The notes under the pieces were generated by a model that was given only the letters and a program-made list of their open reading frames with translations, was not told the DNA's origin and made no database searches. Made by a program: the position numbers and the translations under genes. A stretch of DNA of 64,000 nucleotides from Paucimonas lemoignei (GTDB lineage: Bacteria; Pseudomonadota; Gammaproteobacteria; Pseudomonadales; Pseudomonadaceae). Location: positions 1,240,001 through 1,304,000 of the forward strand of contig LS483371.1 of the NCBI GenBank assembly GCA_900475325.1. Reading direction: 5' to 3'. Positions 37,001-46,766 of this stretch are shown piece by piece; positions within the stretch are counted from its first letter, which is position 1; each line of letters opens with the position of its first letter.

Positions 37001-37960
37001 TTGAAGATTTCCTTGGTTGTGCCTGTTTTCAATGAAGAGCTGGCTATTCCGTTGTTTTATGAGGCGGTCAGGCAAGAGCTCTCGCTACAAACGTACAGGC
37101 TCGAAATTGTCTTCATCAATGATGGAAGCACTGACCGGACAGAGCAGGTTATCCGGTCACTCGTTGAGAGCGACAACGACGTGCTGCTGATCAATCTCTC
37201 CCGAAATTTCGGAAAAGAGGCCGCGTTGCTGGCGGGCCTGGAATACGCGAGCGGTGAGGCGGTCATTCCGGTGGATGTTGATTTGCAGGACCCCATCAGT
37301 GTCATTCCTCGGTTGATCAGTGAGTGGCAGAAAGGTGCAGACGTTGTTCTCGCCAAGCGACATGACCGTTCAGCGGACGGCCGCTTGAAACGTTACTCGG
37401 CATCCATGTTTTATCGGCTGCTAAATCTGATCGGCAGCGTTCGTATTGAAGAGAACGTCGGGGACTTTCGGCTGCTCGATCGTAAGGTGGTCAATGTCGT
37501 CAAGGCGCTTCCAGAACAGCAGTTGTTCATGAAGGGCCTGCTGTCCTGGGCAGGGTTCAGTACCACGGTCATCGAGTACGACCGGGTGGCGCGAGCCGCC
37601 GGAGCGACCAAGTTCAATGGTCGTCGGCTATGGCATCTGGCGCTGGATGGTATTACTTCGTTCAGTACGCTCCCCTTGCGGATCTGGACTTATATAGGCA
37701 GTACGCTTTCGCTGTTTGCGTTGCTCTACGGACTTTATCGGGTCGTCGATACCTTACTGTTTGGCAATGAGGTGCCCGGCTATTCGTCGCTGCTGGCTGC
37801 CGTATTGTTTTTAGGCGGTGTGCAACTTATCGGGATCGGTGTTCTGGGGGAATATGTAGGGCGCATCTATATGGAGGGCAAGCATCGACCGCGATATGTC
37901 GTGCACAGCATCGCAGGGGAACCTTCGAAAACTCACAGTATGCCCCCATCCACTCCATGA
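37001..37960 (+). CDS. GtrB-type undecaprenyl-phosphate glycosyltransferase (GT2)
   Basis: Transfers a sugar from a nucleotide donor to undecaprenyl phosphate on the cytoplasmic face. 319 residues. The GT2 fold starts [20 protein letters not shown], with [10 protein letters not shown], the donor-binding [12 protein letters not shown], and [14 protein letters not shown]. Two C-terminal transmembrane helices (about 230-252 and 265-290) are as in GtrB/DPM1-like enzymes. It uses TTG at 37001, supported by AGGAG 8 bases upstream. It is part of the gtrA-like/gtrB-like/GT39 cassette. Confidence 0.9.
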   Translation: MKISLVVPVFNEELAIPLFYEAVRQELSLQTYRLEIVFINDGSTDRTEQVIRSLVESDNDVLLINLSRNFGKEAALLAGLEYASGEAVIPVDVDLQDPISVIPRLISEWQKGADVVLAKRHDRSADGRLKRYSASMFYRLLNLIGSVRIEENVGDFRLLDRKVVNVVKALPEQQLFMKGLLSWAGFSTTVIEYDRVARAAGATKFNGRRLWHLALDGITSFSTLPLRIWTYIGSTLSLFALLYGLYRVVDTLLFGNEVPGYSSLLAAVLFLGGVQLIGIGVLGEYVGRIYMEGKHRPRYVVHSIAGEPSKTHSMPPSTP

Positions 37961-38024
37961 CGAAGTCGGCAAGGCGTCGGCACTTGATGCTAGACCGTGG
38001 CATTTAAACAGGAGTGGCGATGAT

Positions 38025-39557
38025 ATGGGGTTTTCTACCGCTCGCAGGCTATCGTTCGGAACGCTCACGCGTGAATATCCGTTCTTACTGATCATCGCTC
38101 TGGCACTGCTGGTGCGGCTGTACGGCATCACCCATTCCCCGCTCTGGTTCGATGAAGCATTCAGTGTGGTGCTGAGCAACAAGACACCCGCCTCTATCTG
38201 GTCCCACACTGCCGATGATGTTCATCCGCCACTTTACTACCTGTTGTTGCGCGCCTGGATGTTGATTTTCGGCGACAGCGTGTTCTCGGTACGCGCGATG
38301 AGCGCTCTGGTTGGCGAACTGACGGTTGTGATGGGTATTTGGCTGGTTCGGGTATTAGCTGGTCATCGAGCGGCAATACTGGGCGGGATTTTATTGGCCT
38401 TACTGCCTATTGCCGTTCGTTACAGCCAGGAGGCACGAATGTATGCCTTGCTGGCCCTGTTCTGTATAGCAGCGACTCTGGCACTTGCTTGCTGGATCAT
38501 GAGGCCAGAGCGTCGTGGGTATTTGTACATTTACACGTTGATGATGGCAGCGGGTTTTTACACGCACTACTTTGCTGCGCCTTGCCTGATTTCACATTGG
38601 CTGTATCTTTTGTTTGTGCGACGTCCAGCTTTCTCGCCCCTGAGAACATACGCCTGGTGGTCTGCCAACATCGCGATAGTCGTTCTGTTCGCACCCTGGT
38701 TGCCTTCTCTTATTGCGCAATTACGTTACACAGAACCTTTAGGCTGGGTTCCTCAGGTCACCGCGGCTGCAGTGCTATCGCAGCCGTGGCAGTTTTTAAC
38801 CCTTGAGTTCGGCTCGGAGTGGCCAGTACAGGCTTATGTATTGACCCCCTTGGCAGTTTTAATCATGGTGATTGTGCTTTTGAACCTGGATAAGGATCGA
38901 TACCGCCCCGTTCTGTTATTAGTGCTCTACACAGTCGTGCCTATTTTGCTCATCGCAGTGGTGTCGTTGAAATTACCGTTGTTCTGGCCACGTTATTTTT
39001 TATTTTCTGCGATAGGTCTCCCATTAATTATTGGGCTTGGTTTGGACAAGCTGATGCACCTTCACCGATGGTTAGGCATTTTGTTTTTGGTGATGATAAT
39101 CAGCCTGCAATGCTTCGGTCTGTATAACGTCTACAGCGCAAATTTCAAACTCAATAATCCCTATCAGCAAGTAGAGCTGCACGTCGACGCCATCATGGGC
39201 TACGTCAATAGACACTGGACTGTTGGAGATCGTGTGTTGATTGAGGGCATTTATCTCTATCCGGTGGCCGTCTATTACAACAGAACAGGTACACAACCCC
39301 TTCTTTACACCCCTGGAGCACCTTGGGACAGTCGGCCGGGTAAACGAGGCTGGGGATCACTTTGGCATCGGGATGCCGACGCACTGTTTATCGACAACTA
39401 CACGCTCATCCCCCCTGATACGCATCGGGTCTGGTTAATCTATGAGGCACTTCGGGAGCCGCCGAAAGTGCCGCAGCAGTGGAGGCCTTTCAGCGGATTT
39501 GCGGCAGGTGGTACTCAACTGCGGCTCTATTCACTGGAACAGGCAGAGCTCCCCTAG
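38025..39557 (+). CDS. GT39-family membrane glycosyltransferase (GtrC position)
   Basis: 510 residues from ATG 38025 (SD CAGGAG), with about 10-12 membrane helices. The N-terminal signature LYGITHSPLWFDEAFSVVLSNK contains the DE motif of the first periplasmic loop of PMT/ArnT-like enzymes. RYSQEARMYALLALFCIAAT is the second typical element. It probably transfers the lipid-linked sugar made by the neighbouring GT2 to an O-antigen, glucan or protein acceptor in the periplasm. The acceptor cannot be told from sequence. The last gene of the cassette. Confidence 0.87.
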   Translation: MGFSTARRLSFGTLTREYPFLLIIALALLVRLYGITHSPLWFDEAFSVVLSNKTPASIWSHTADDVHPPLYYLLLRAWMLIFGDSVFSVRAMSALVGELTVVMGIWLVRVLAGHRAAILGGILLALLPIAVRYSQEARMYALLALFCIAATLALACWIMRPERRGYLYIYTLMMAAGFYTHYFAAPCLISHWLYLLFVRRPAFSPLRTYAWWSANIAIVVLFAPWLPSLIAQLRYTEPLGWVPQVTAAAVLSQPWQFLTLEFGSEWPVQAYVLTPLAVLIMVIVLLNLDKDRYRPVLLLVLYTVVPILLIAVVSLKLPLFWPRYFLFSAIGLPLIIGLGLDKLMHLHRWLGILFLVMIISLQCFGLYNVYSANFKLNNPYQQVELHVDAIMGYVNRHWTVGDRVLIEGIYLYPVAVYYNRTGTQPLLYTPGAPWDSRPGKRGWGSLWHRDADALFIDNYTLIPPDTHRVWLIYEALREPPKVPQQWRPFSGFAAGGTQLRLYSLEQAELP

Positions 39558-39581
39558 GTGAGCAAGGCATCTGTCTTTTTT

Positions 39582-41195
39582 TCAGGTCAACGCATTCGGC
39601 TCAAAACTATCCGCCCGCGCCATCTGCCACATGTTCGAATAAAAACTGCCATCCACTTCGCCCGTCAACAACTGACCCGGCGTCAGGAAAACGTGGGACT
39701 GGGAGAACAGTTTGATTTCGGTAGCGGACATGCGCCGCACCAGATGCCTGGCTTCAAGTTGCGCCGGATGGTCGAGACCGGCGGCGGCGAGCATTTCGGC
39801 GAGGGCTTTCAGGGTATTGCGGTGGAAGTTGAACACCCGCTGGGCTTTGTCCGGCACCACCAGCGCACGTTGGCGCAGGGCGTCCTGGGTGGCGACACCG
39901 GTCGGGCATTTGTTGGTGTGGCAGCTCTGGGACTGGATGCAGCCAATGGCAAACATGAAGCCGCGCGCCGAGTTGGCCCAGTCGGCACCGATGGCCAGCA
40001 CGCTGGCGATATCAAATGCGCTGACGATCTTGCCGCTGGCGCCCAGCTTGATCTTGTCCCGTATGTTCAAGCCCACCAGGGTGTTGTGCACAAACAACAA
40101 GCCTTCGCGTAACGGCACACCCATGTGATCGGTGAACTCCACCGGCGCAGCGCCTGTTCCACCTTCGGTGCCGTCGACCACGATGAAGTCAGGCAGAATC
40201 CCGGTTTCCAGCATGGCTTTGGCAATCCCCATGAACTCCCACGGGTGGCCGAGGCAGAACTTGAACCCCACCGGTTTGCCACCGGACAGCTCACGCAGCT
40301 GCGCGATGAACTGCATCAGCTCCACAGGCGTGGAGAACGCGCTGTGTCGGGAAGGCGATACACAGTCTTCGCCCATCAGGATGCCACGGGTTTCAGCAAT
40401 CTCTTTGGTCACTTTGTGCTTGGGCAGAATACCGCCGTGGCCGGGTTTGGCGCCTTGGCTCAACTTGATTTCAATCATGCGCACTTGCGGATCGTTGGCT
40501 TGTGCGGCAAATCTCTCAGGGTCGAAACGACCGTCAGCGGTGCGGCAGCCGAAGTAACCGCTGCCCAGTTCCCAGGTCAGGTCGCCGCCGTTTTCCCGGT
40601 GATAGGGGCTTATGCTGCCTTCGCCGGTGTCATGGGAAAAATTGCCGAGCTTGGCGCCCTGATTCAGCGCGCGGATGGCGTTGGCACTCAGTGAGCCGAA
40701 GCTCATGGCCGAGATATTGAAGATCGACGCCGAGTAAGGCTGGCTGCATTGCGGGCCGCCGACGATCACGCGAAACGCGTTGGGGTCGCTCAACGGAGCG
40801 GGGCGCATGGAGTGGCTGATGAATTCGAAGCCCGTGCCATAGACGTCGAGCAGGGTGCCGAAAGGTTTGTCCGCGGATTCGTTCTTGGCCCGGGAGTACA
40901 CCAGCGAGCGTTGCGCGCGGGAGAACGGCAGCGCGTCGCTGTCGGATTCCAGCAGGTATTGCCGTATCTCCGGCCGAATGGCCTCTACCGCGTAACGGAT
41001 ATTGCCCAGTATCGGGTAGTTGCGCCGCACCGAATGCGGTGATTGCAACAGGTCGAAAATGCCCACCAGCGACAACAGGCCGGTGACCAGGGTGAAAGGC
41101 CACAGCCACTCGTGATGCCAGAACGGCACGCTGCACAAGGTGAAGAGCACACAACCAACGAAGAAGGCGTAACGGCTGAGAAGGGACAGACTCAT
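39582..41195 (-). CDS. FMN-binding glutamate-synthase-like membrane protein
   Basis: 537 residues from ATG 41195 (MSLSLLSRYAFF; SD AGGA). Two N-terminal membrane helices precede a full glutamate synthase central FMN domain: ISAMSFGSLSANAIRALNQGA, SQGAKPGHGGILPKHKV, VVDGTEGGTGAAPVEFTDHMG, and a Cys cluster in CIQSQSCHTNKCPTGVATQD that could carry an iron-sulfur centre. It lacks the glutaminase domain, so it is not a classical GOGAT large subunit. The substrate is unknown. It is a single gene, convergent with the GT39 gene (24 bases between stops). Confidence 0.88.
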   Translation of the reverse strand: MSLSLLSRYAFFVGCVLFTLCSVPFWHHEWLWPFTLVTGLLSLVGIFDLLQSPHSVRRNYPILGNIRYAVEAIRPEIRQYLLESDSDALPFSRAQRSLVYSRAKNESADKPFGTLLDVYGTGFEFISHSMRPAPLSDPNAFRVIVGGPQCSQPYSASIFNISAMSFGSLSANAIRALNQGAKLGNFSHDTGEGSISPYHRENGGDLTWELGSGYFGCRTADGRFDPERFAAQANDPQVRMIEIKLSQGAKPGHGGILPKHKVTKEIAETRGILMGEDCVSPSRHSAFSTPVELMQFIAQLRELSGGKPVGFKFCLGHPWEFMGIAKAMLETGILPDFIVVDGTEGGTGAAPVEFTDHMGVPLREGLLFVHNTLVGLNIRDKIKLGASGKIVSAFDIASVLAIGADWANSARGFMFAIGCIQSQSCHTNKCPTGVATQDALRQRALVVPDKAQRVFNFHRNTLKALAEMLAAAGLDHPAQLEARHLVRRMSATEIKLFSQSHVFLTPGQLLTGEVDGSFYSNMWQMARADSFEPNALT

Positions 41196-41403
41196 ACGGA
41201 TTCCTGGGGCTAAGGACGGGTTTTTATCGGCCGCGCTCCCTCTGTGACAGGCTGCTGTTGCGCCGGTCGGGGGCTGGGTCAGTGAGGCAGGAGATTGCAT
41301 CTACAGCACTATCGGCCTCCGGCAGCATAGCTGAACGCTGCCAGCCCCGATCAAGTTCACTGATGAGACACGTCACGACAATCGATTGTGGTCGAGAGAG
41401 GGT

Positions 41404-41426
41404 GATATGTTATTGTGTAACACATC
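41404..41426 (+). promoter_or_regulatory. Putative Zur box before L31 type B
   Basis: Contains ATGTTATTGTGTAACACAT, with the perfect arms TGTTA / TAACA, matching the Zur operator layout and similar to the site at 25588. It lies 26 bases upstream of the rpmE2 start. Confidence 0.8.
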
Positions 41427-41451
41427 AGCTACGCACTCATCTGGAGGCAAC

Positions 41452-41733
41452 ATGAAACCTGATATCCATCCCGCTTACCGCACTGTGCTGTTTCACGATA
41501 CCGCTGCCGACGCCTTTTTCCTGATCGGCTCCACCGTCGATACCGACCGCACTCAAGAACACAGTGACGGCAAAACCTACCCTTATGTCGCGCTGGACGT
41601 TTCCAGCGCCTCGCACCCGATGTACACCGGCCAGCAGCGCAAGACCACAACCGAAGGCCGTATCGCTGGCTTCAACAAGCGTTTCGCGGCCTTTGGTTCA
41701 GGCGGCAAGAAGGATGCAGCAACTGCCGAATGA
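41452..41733 (+). CDS. rpmE2: 50S ribosomal protein L31 type B (zinc-free paralogue)
   Basis: 93 residues from ATG 41452 (SD GGAGG 5 bases upstream). [28 protein letters not shown] and the segment [20 protein letters not shown] are typical of type B L31. The CxxC zinc motif of type A L31 is absent. This paralogue replaces zinc-binding L31 when zinc is scarce, freeing ribosomal zinc. The Zur-type palindrome in its promoter supports this. It is a stand-alone gene. Confidence 0.93.
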   Translation: MKPDIHPAYRTVLFHDTAADAFFLIGSTVDTDRTQEHSDGKTYPYVALDVSSASHPMYTGQQRKTTTEGRIAGFNKRFAAFGSGGKKDAATAE

Positions 41734-41741
41734 TGCTGCAA

Positions 41742-41775
41742 CATTTGTGGGCCCGGCTAAAGCCGGTCCCACGAG
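41742..41775. repeat. Short REP-like palindrome
   Basis: TGTGGGCCCGGCTAAAGCCGGTCCCAC: arms GTGGG..CCGGCT and AGCCGG..CCCAC, just after rpmE2. It may also act as a terminator, as T-rich sequence follows at 41805-41820. Confidence 0.6.
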
Positions 41776-41910
41776 CCAGCTCTTATCCCTCGCGCAGGGA
41801 TATTTTTTTGCCTTTTTTTCACCCATGACGACAACTGGAGCGGATGACTACTGGACGAAAAGGCAAAATTGCTTTTGACTCTGCGGCCTGAAAATCCAGG
41901 AGTTGTCGCT

Positions 41911-43002
41911 TTGAAAACCTCAGTCGCCATCCTCTTCGGTGGGCAATCCAGCGAACACGAAGTGTCGCTGCAGTCCGCCCGAAACGTGATCAACGCGATC
42001 GATCGCGGCACTTACGAGCTGACCCTGATCGGCGTCGACAAACAAGGTCGCTGGTTGCACTTTGACGAGAGCGACTACCTGGTCAATGGCAGCGACCCGT
42101 CCAAAATCAAGCTCAGCAGTTCCGGCAGGGTTTTGTCCCTGATACCGGGCGCTGCGGCTGGGCAATTCATCGAGGTTGCATCGGGCATTGAGCTGCCGCG
42201 CATTGATGTGGTGTTCCCGGTGATTCATGGCCCGTTCGGTGAGGACGGTTCGCTGCAAGGCCTGCTGCGCCTGATGGCGATCCCGTTTGTCGGCCCGGAT
42301 GTGCTCAGTTCGGCGGCATGCATGGACAAAGATGTCACCAAGCGTCTGCTGCGGGACGCGGGCATTGCTGTTGCGCCGTTTGCAGTGGTCACCCGTGGTC
42401 AGTCAGTGGATTTCGCGACAGTCTCGGCCGAGCTGGGCTTGCCGTTGTTCGTCAAGCCCGCCAGCCAAGGCTCATCAGTGGGCGTGAGTAAGGTCACCGA
42501 TGAAGCCGGTTATCACGCAGCGCTGACGCTGGCGTTCGAGTTTGATCACAAGGTATTGATCGAGACCGGCATGGCGGGCCGTGAAGTCGAATGCGCAGTG
42601 CTCGGCAATCACCAACCGCAGGTCAGCGTGTGTGGCGAGGTCATCGCGAACGATGACTTTTACGCCTACGACACCAAATACCTCAATGGCGACCAGGCGC
42701 GTATTGCGATCCCTGCCGAGCTGGCGACCGACCTCGCCGACGCGGTTCGCGAGGTGGCCTTGCGCGCTTATCAAGTGTTGGGGTGTGCGGGTCTGGCGCG
42801 GGTGGATTTTTTCGTCACGGACGCGGGGGCTATCGTCATCAACGAGGTCAACACTCTGCCGGGCTTCACCTCCATCAGCATGTACCCCAAGTTGTGGCAG
42901 GCCAGCGGCGTTTCCTACCCCGACCTGATCGATCGCCTGATCCGCTTTGGACTGGCGCGCGCCGATGAGGCGCGGCAACTCAAGACCGAGATATTTCCAT
43001 GA
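41911..43002 (+). CDS. ddlA: D-alanine--D-alanine ligase
   Basis: ATP-grasp enzyme making D-Ala-D-Ala for peptidoglycan. From TTG 41911 (AGGAG 8 bases upstream) it has 363 residues: [52 protein letters not shown], and the metal/ATP-binding [21 protein letters not shown] longer frame from 41869 lacks a better start. It lies outside the mur/fts cluster, which carries the ddlB paralogue in Pseudomonas. Its stop overlaps the start of a NUDIX gene (ATGA). Confidence 0.95.
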   Translation: MKTSVAILFGGQSSEHEVSLQSARNVINAIDRGTYELTLIGVDKQGRWLHFDESDYLVNGSDPSKIKLSSSGRVLSLIPGAAAGQFIEVASGIELPRIDVVFPVIHGPFGEDGSLQGLLRLMAIPFVGPDVLSSAACMDKDVTKRLLRDAGIAVAPFAVVTRGQSVDFATVSAELGLPLFVKPASQGSSVGVSKVTDEAGYHAALTLAFEFDHKVLIETGMAGREVECAVLGNHQPQVSVCGEVIANDDFYAYDTKYLNGDQARIAIPAELATDLADAVREVALRAYQVLGCAGLARVDFFVTDAGAIVINEVNTLPGFTSISMYPKLWQASGVSYPDLIDRLIRFGLARADEARQLKTEIFP

Positions 43003-43406
43003 AGCTGATCCATATCGCTGCGGCCTTGTTGATCGACGCCGATGGCCGGACCCTGCTGGTACGTAAGCGCGGCACTCAGGCGTTCATGCAACCGGGCGGC
43101 AAGATAGAGGCCGGTGAAGCGCCCGCTGTGGCGCTGAGTCGCGAGCTTGAAGAGGAACTGGGCCTGGTAGTGGATCCCGCCCAGGCCCGTTATCTGGGCT
43201 CATTCGCTGCGCTCGCTGCTAACGAGCCTGGGTTTGAAGTGCGTTGTGAGCTGTTTGAAGTGCGTATCGAGGTGGATGTCCAGCCCGCTGCGGAAATCGA
43301 AGAGGTGGTGTGGATCCGCGCTGATAGCCATCCGCATCTCAACCTGGCGCCGCTGACCCGGGATTCGATACTGCCGATCTACCGGGACCTTTGCGTCGAA
43401 GCCTGA
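42999..43406 (+). CDS. NUDIX hydrolase
   Basis: 135 residues. The Nudix box is complete ([24 protein letters not shown], about 32-55; GX5EX7REUXEEXGU). It hydrolyses a nucleoside diphosphate linked to another group; the substrate is not predictable here. It is translationally coupled to ddlA by a 4-base overlap and convergent with phhR (5 bases between stops). Confidence 0.92.
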   Translation: MKLIHIAAALLIDADGRTLLVRKRGTQAFMQPGGKIEAGEAPAVALSRELEEELGLVVDPAQARYLGSFAALAANEPGFEVRCELFEVRIEVDVQPAAEIEEVVWIRADSHPHLNLAPLTRDSILPIYRDLCVEA

Positions 43407-43411
43407 GCTGA

Positions 43412-44920
43412 TCAGCCTTTGATGCCGATTGAATATTTACGCAGTCGATGAGCGATGGCGGTGTGCGACGTTTGCAGGCGCGCCGCCAGTTGCCGGGTCG
43501 ACGGATAGTCAGCGTAGAGCTTTTCCAGCAAGGCCTTTTCGAAAGTCTCGACCGCTTGTTCGAGGCTGCCGACTTCGCCCTCGTTTTCTCCGGCCACGGC
43601 CGTGCCTGCGATGTCCAGATCGCCAATGTCGACCAGATTGCTTTCGCTGATGGCGGCCGCGCGGAAAATCACGTTCTGCAATTGGCGTACGTTGCCGGGC
43701 CAGCGGTTGCCGAGCAGCGCTGGGTAAGTATTCGTCGTGAGGCGGCAGACGGGGCGTTGAATCTGCGCGCAGGCCTGCTCCATGAAATAGCGTGCCAGTA
43801 GCAGAATGTCCTGGCCGCGATCACGCAGTGGCGGGACTTCCAGATTGAGCACATTGAGCCGGTAGAACAGGTCCTCGCGAAAGGTGCCTTCGCTGACCAT
43901 CTTCTCCAGGTTGCGATGGGTCGCGCTGAGGATGCGCACATTGACCTTCACCTCCCGATCACCGCCCACGCGGCGGAAACTGCCGTCGTTAAGAAAGCGC
44001 AGCAGCTTGGCCTGCAGGTAAGGCGACATTTCGCCGATTTCGTCGAGGAACACCGTGCCCTGGTTCGCCAGCTCCATCAGCCCTGGTTTGCCGCCTCGTT
44101 GTGCACCGGTGAAAGCGCCAGGCGCGTAGCCAAACAGTTCGCTTTCAGCGAGGTTTTCCGGCAATGCCGCGCAGTTGAGTGCCAGAAAAGGCGCGCTGTG
44201 CCGGGCGCTGGTGGCGTGGCAGGCGCGGGCAACCAGCTCTTTGCCTGTGCCGGTTTCGCCCTGGATCAGCAAGGGGGCATCCAGTGCTGCCACCCGTTGG
44301 GCGCGGGCCTTGAGGGTGCGGATCGCGGCGGATTCACCCAGCAAGGCGTCAAAACCTTCTGCGTGGTCGTGGTGCAGCGCAGACAAGCGTTCGCCAATGC
44401 GGCTGGGTTGATACAGGGTCAGCAACGCGCCTGCATCGGTGATGGGCGTCGCATCCAGCAACAGCGCTTCGCCATTGAGGGTCACTTCACGCAGTGGCAG
44501 ACGGAAGCCGTTTTCCAGCAACGCGTTCTGCAGCCCGGGGTCGGCAAACAGCTCGGCGACGGGCTCGCCCGCAGGTTCGCGGCCGATCAGTGCAATCAAC
44601 GCCGGGTTAGCCAGCAATACGTGGCCTGCGCTATCCAGAGCCAGCACCGGATCCGTCATGGCGGCCAGCAATGCATCGAGCTGCAAGTGACGACGTTGGC
44701 CGGGGAGAATATCGACCACCGTGATGGCTTCAACGCCCCTGACCCTGAACAGCGCGTCCTTGAGTTCTTCAAGCATCTGATGGCTCAAGGTCGGCGCATC
44801 GATATAGACGTTAGGCGGCACCATCTCTACCGCATCCAGATTCAGATTGCGCCCGCCCAGGATCGCCAGCACTTCCTGGGTGATGCCGACGCGGTCGATG
44901 AAACTGACGTGGATGCGCAT
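43412..44920 (-). CDS. phhR: TyrR/PhhR-type sigma-54 enhancer-binding regulator
   Basis: Regulator of aromatic amino-acid catabolism. 502 residues: ACT domain (1-70, MRIHVSFIDRVGITQEVLAI), PAS-like domain (about 80-170), AAA+ domain with Walker A GETGTGKE (221-228), GAFTGA (268-273, contact to sigma-54) and Walker B GTVFLDEIGE (288-297). A C-terminal HTH follows (STRQLAARLQTSHTAIAHRLRKY). An intact GAFTGA distinguishes it from the sigma-70-acting E. coli TyrR. The phhA/phhB targets are not nearby. Confidence 0.93.
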   Translation of the reverse strand: MRIHVSFIDRVGITQEVLAILGGRNLNLDAVEMVPPNVYIDAPTLSHQMLEELKDALFRVRGVEAITVVDILPGQRRHLQLDALLAAMTDPVLALDSAGHVLLANPALIALIGREPAGEPVAELFADPGLQNALLENGFRLPLREVTLNGEALLLDATPITDAGALLTLYQPSRIGERLSALHHDHAEGFDALLGESAAIRTLKARAQRVAALDAPLLIQGETGTGKELVARACHATSARHSAPFLALNCAALPENLAESELFGYAPGAFTGAQRGGKPGLMELANQGTVFLDEIGEMSPYLQAKLLRFLNDGSFRRVGGDREVKVNVRILSATHRNLEKMVSEGTFREDLFYRLNVLNLEVPPLRDRGQDILLLARYFMEQACAQIQRPVCRLTTNTYPALLGNRWPGNVRQLQNVIFRAAAISESNLVDIGDLDIAGTAVAGENEGEVGSLEQAVETFEKALLEKLYADYPSTRQLAARLQTSHTAIAHRLRKYSIGIKG

Positions 44921-44994
44921 GGTGGGGCTAAGGGTGGTGGCCAGAGAGGGTGGGGATTATGCCAGCAAAAGAAGGCGCTGAACTGAAATGAGCC

Positions 44995-45079
44995 CTGTAG
45001 GAGCTGCCGAAGGCTGCGAACAACTGTGCAGGCGATTACATTGCCAGCCGGCCATTCGCAGCCTTCGGCAGCTCCTACA
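44995..45079. repeat. REP-type palindrome pair
   Basis: CTGTAGGAGCTGCCGAAGGC and its inverse GCCTTCGGCAGCTCCTACA flank about 40 bp upstream of phhR. Confidence 0.88.
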
Positions 45080-45094
45080 AAAGCGCGGTAACGA

Positions 45095-45451
45095 TCAGGT
45101 CAAATGCTCGGGCTTTATCGGCTCACCGTGTTCAATGCCGAGCTTGTCATGCACGTCCTTGAACATTCGGTCGTAGTCTTCATGCATGGCGATGGGCAGC
45201 ACGGCAATGGGCGGCATGCCGTGCTTTACCGCAATCTTGTTGGCGTTGTGAGCGAAGTTGCAGGCCAGATCACGGGGCAGTTCAAACTCGTCCTGAAAGG
45301 CGTTACCAGCGATTTCGCCCTCCATTGAAAAATGCATGGACGTGCCTTGTGTGGGGTTCTCGCAGACTTCGTAGCGAAGGTGAATGTCGTAACCAAAATC
45401 CGACGCTTGCAGCGGCGTGCGGGTGATGTGCAGATGGCCTGGTTCAAACAT
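45095..45451 (-). CDS. DUF5064-like conserved small protein
   Basis: 118 residues from ATG 45451 (MFEPGHLHITRTPLQASDFG). A longer open frame upstream has no family support. Conserved-looking parts are HLRYEVCENPTQGTSMHFSMEGEI and LGIEHGEPIK. It resembles Pseudomonas DUF5064 proteins of unknown function, which I recall starting MFEPGHLH. No signal peptide or membrane segment; a predicted soluble beta-rich protein. Confidence 0.75.
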   Translation of the reverse strand: MFEPGHLHITRTPLQASDFGYDIHLRYEVCENPTQGTSMHFSMEGEIAGNAFQDEFELPRDLACNFAHNANKIAVKHGMPPIAVLPIAMHEDYDRMFKDVHDKLGIEHGEPIKPEHLT

Positions 45452-45567
45452 GTCGATGCCCCTTGGCGGGTCGAAGAGTGTAGCGGTTGACCTTCTCTGC
45501 CGACTGGCGTTCAGCCGCAGCACTGTTCAACTCTAGACGATGAGCGGTGACAGGGGCGTGACGCGGA

Positions 45568-45963
45568 TCAGGATGCTTGCACTTTGGGCTCCGGCCGTGA
45601 CCAGATCCACAGGTTACCGAGCACCATACCGCCGATGGCGGCATAGACTGGCCAACCGTGCATCAGGTACAGCATTAACAGGGCACACAGCAGCATGCTG
45701 ACCGTGGCGCTGATTTTCGCGCTGCGGGTGACCAGACGACCGTTGCGCCAGTTGCTCAGGATCGGGCCGAACACCTTGTGGTTTTCCAGCCAGGCGCTCA
45801 GGCGCGGTGAACTCTTGGTCGCGGCCCAGGCTGCCAGCAGAACAAACTCAGTGGTAGGCAGGCCCGGAATGAAAATCGCGACCAGACCTATCCCGAGGCT
45901 GGCATAAGCCAGTGCCGCAAATAGCAGGCGAGAGACTCTGGACCTTGGAAGTTTGCGGGTCAT
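45568..45963 (-). CDS. YbaN (DUF454) family inner-membrane protein
   Basis: 131 residues from ATG 45963; an upstream ATG at 45981 is possible. The signature GLVAIFIPGLPTTEFVLLAAWAATKSSPRLSAWLENH, shortened in the family profile, is that of YbaN/DUF454. Three membrane helices (about 11-40, 80-98, 103-120) are visible. Function is unknown. It lies just downstream of hemO on the same strand (76 bases), and homologues are often near heme or membrane genes. Confidence 0.87.
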   Translation of the reverse strand: MTRKLPRSRVSRLLFAALAYASLGIGLVAIFIPGLPTTEFVLLAAWAATKSSPRLSAWLENHKVFGPILSNWRNGRLVTRSAKISATVSMLLCALLMLYLMHGWPVYAAIGGMVLGNLWIWSRPEPKVQAS

Positions 45964-46039
45964 TATCTCGTCAGTAATCATCAGGTGGTTCGATCCCATG
46001 ATCGAAAGGCCCGGCCAGTCTAACAGGACGGGCCGGCAA

Positions 46040-46666
46040 TCATGACTCGGCCATGTGCGCTGTTGGTCGAGCGTCGGGCGCAGTGGCATAAGCGTGTTGG
46101 ATCAGCACGCTGAAACGCTCGAATGCATCGATGGCAGCCTGTTCGATCTGCGCGTCTTCTTCGTTGCTCAATGGCAGCGTGTCGAGGGTGCGGGTAAAGC
46201 TCTTCCAGCCTTCTGCGCGACCACCCGCAGGCGCACCGAGGTGGCGAGCGCCAAAATCTTCGCCGAGGTTCAGGGCAGCGGCCCGCTTGATCAGGATCCC
46301 GGCGCCCAGCTTCGAGCCTTCCGAGACATACAGCCAACCCAGTGCTTGCGCTTTGCTGGGTGACGTCAGGGCGCCGGGCACGGGATGCGGGATTTCAAGC
46401 TGCAAATCGGCAATATCGGCCAATGCCTGCTCGGCCCGGCACCGGCTTGGCAGATCGCTAATGATGGCGGTCAGCTCGGCATCGTTGTACAGCGCCTGGA
46501 GTTCGGCCTGGAAAAGATACTGCGCGATCAGAAAGCGCGAATAACTGCCCAACGTGTCGAATGGTGCCTGGTCGTTGACGGCATGACCCAGTCGTTCGTG
46601 AGGTTCACTGGTGACCAGGTTGAGGCGTTTGGAGCGCAGCGCGGGACGATTTTGTTCTACTGACAT
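46040..46666 (-). CDS. hemO: Biliverdin-producing heme oxygenase (HemO/PigA type)
   Basis: Opens heme to biliverdin, Fe2+ and CO to release iron. 208 residues from ATG 46666 (SD AAGGA). RSKRLNLVTSEPHERLGHAVND holds the proximal heme ligand His. LGWLYVSEGSKLGAGILIKRAA is the distal helix with the flexible glycines. FGARHLGAPAGGRAEGWKSF closely resembles P. aeruginosa PigA/HemO as I recall it. It directly follows the heme receptor gene (100 bases), so uptake and degradation are linked on one strand. Confidence 0.92.
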   Translation of the reverse strand: MSVEQNRPALRSKRLNLVTSEPHERLGHAVNDQAPFDTLGSYSRFLIAQYLFQAELQALYNDAELTAIISDLPSRCRAEQALADIADLQLEIPHPVPGALTSPSKAQALGWLYVSEGSKLGAGILIKRAAALNLGEDFGARHLGAPAGGRAEGWKSFTRTLDTLPLSNEEDAQIEQAAIDAFERFSVLIQHAYATAPDARPTAHMAES

Positions 46667-46766
46667 GGGATCTTCCTTGTAAAAAAACGGCGGTCTCTCT
46701 AACAAGACGAGTGAGCAGCTCATGGGCGTAAAAAATGCGCCGCCGCGTAGGTGGCGCATTGCAGGG

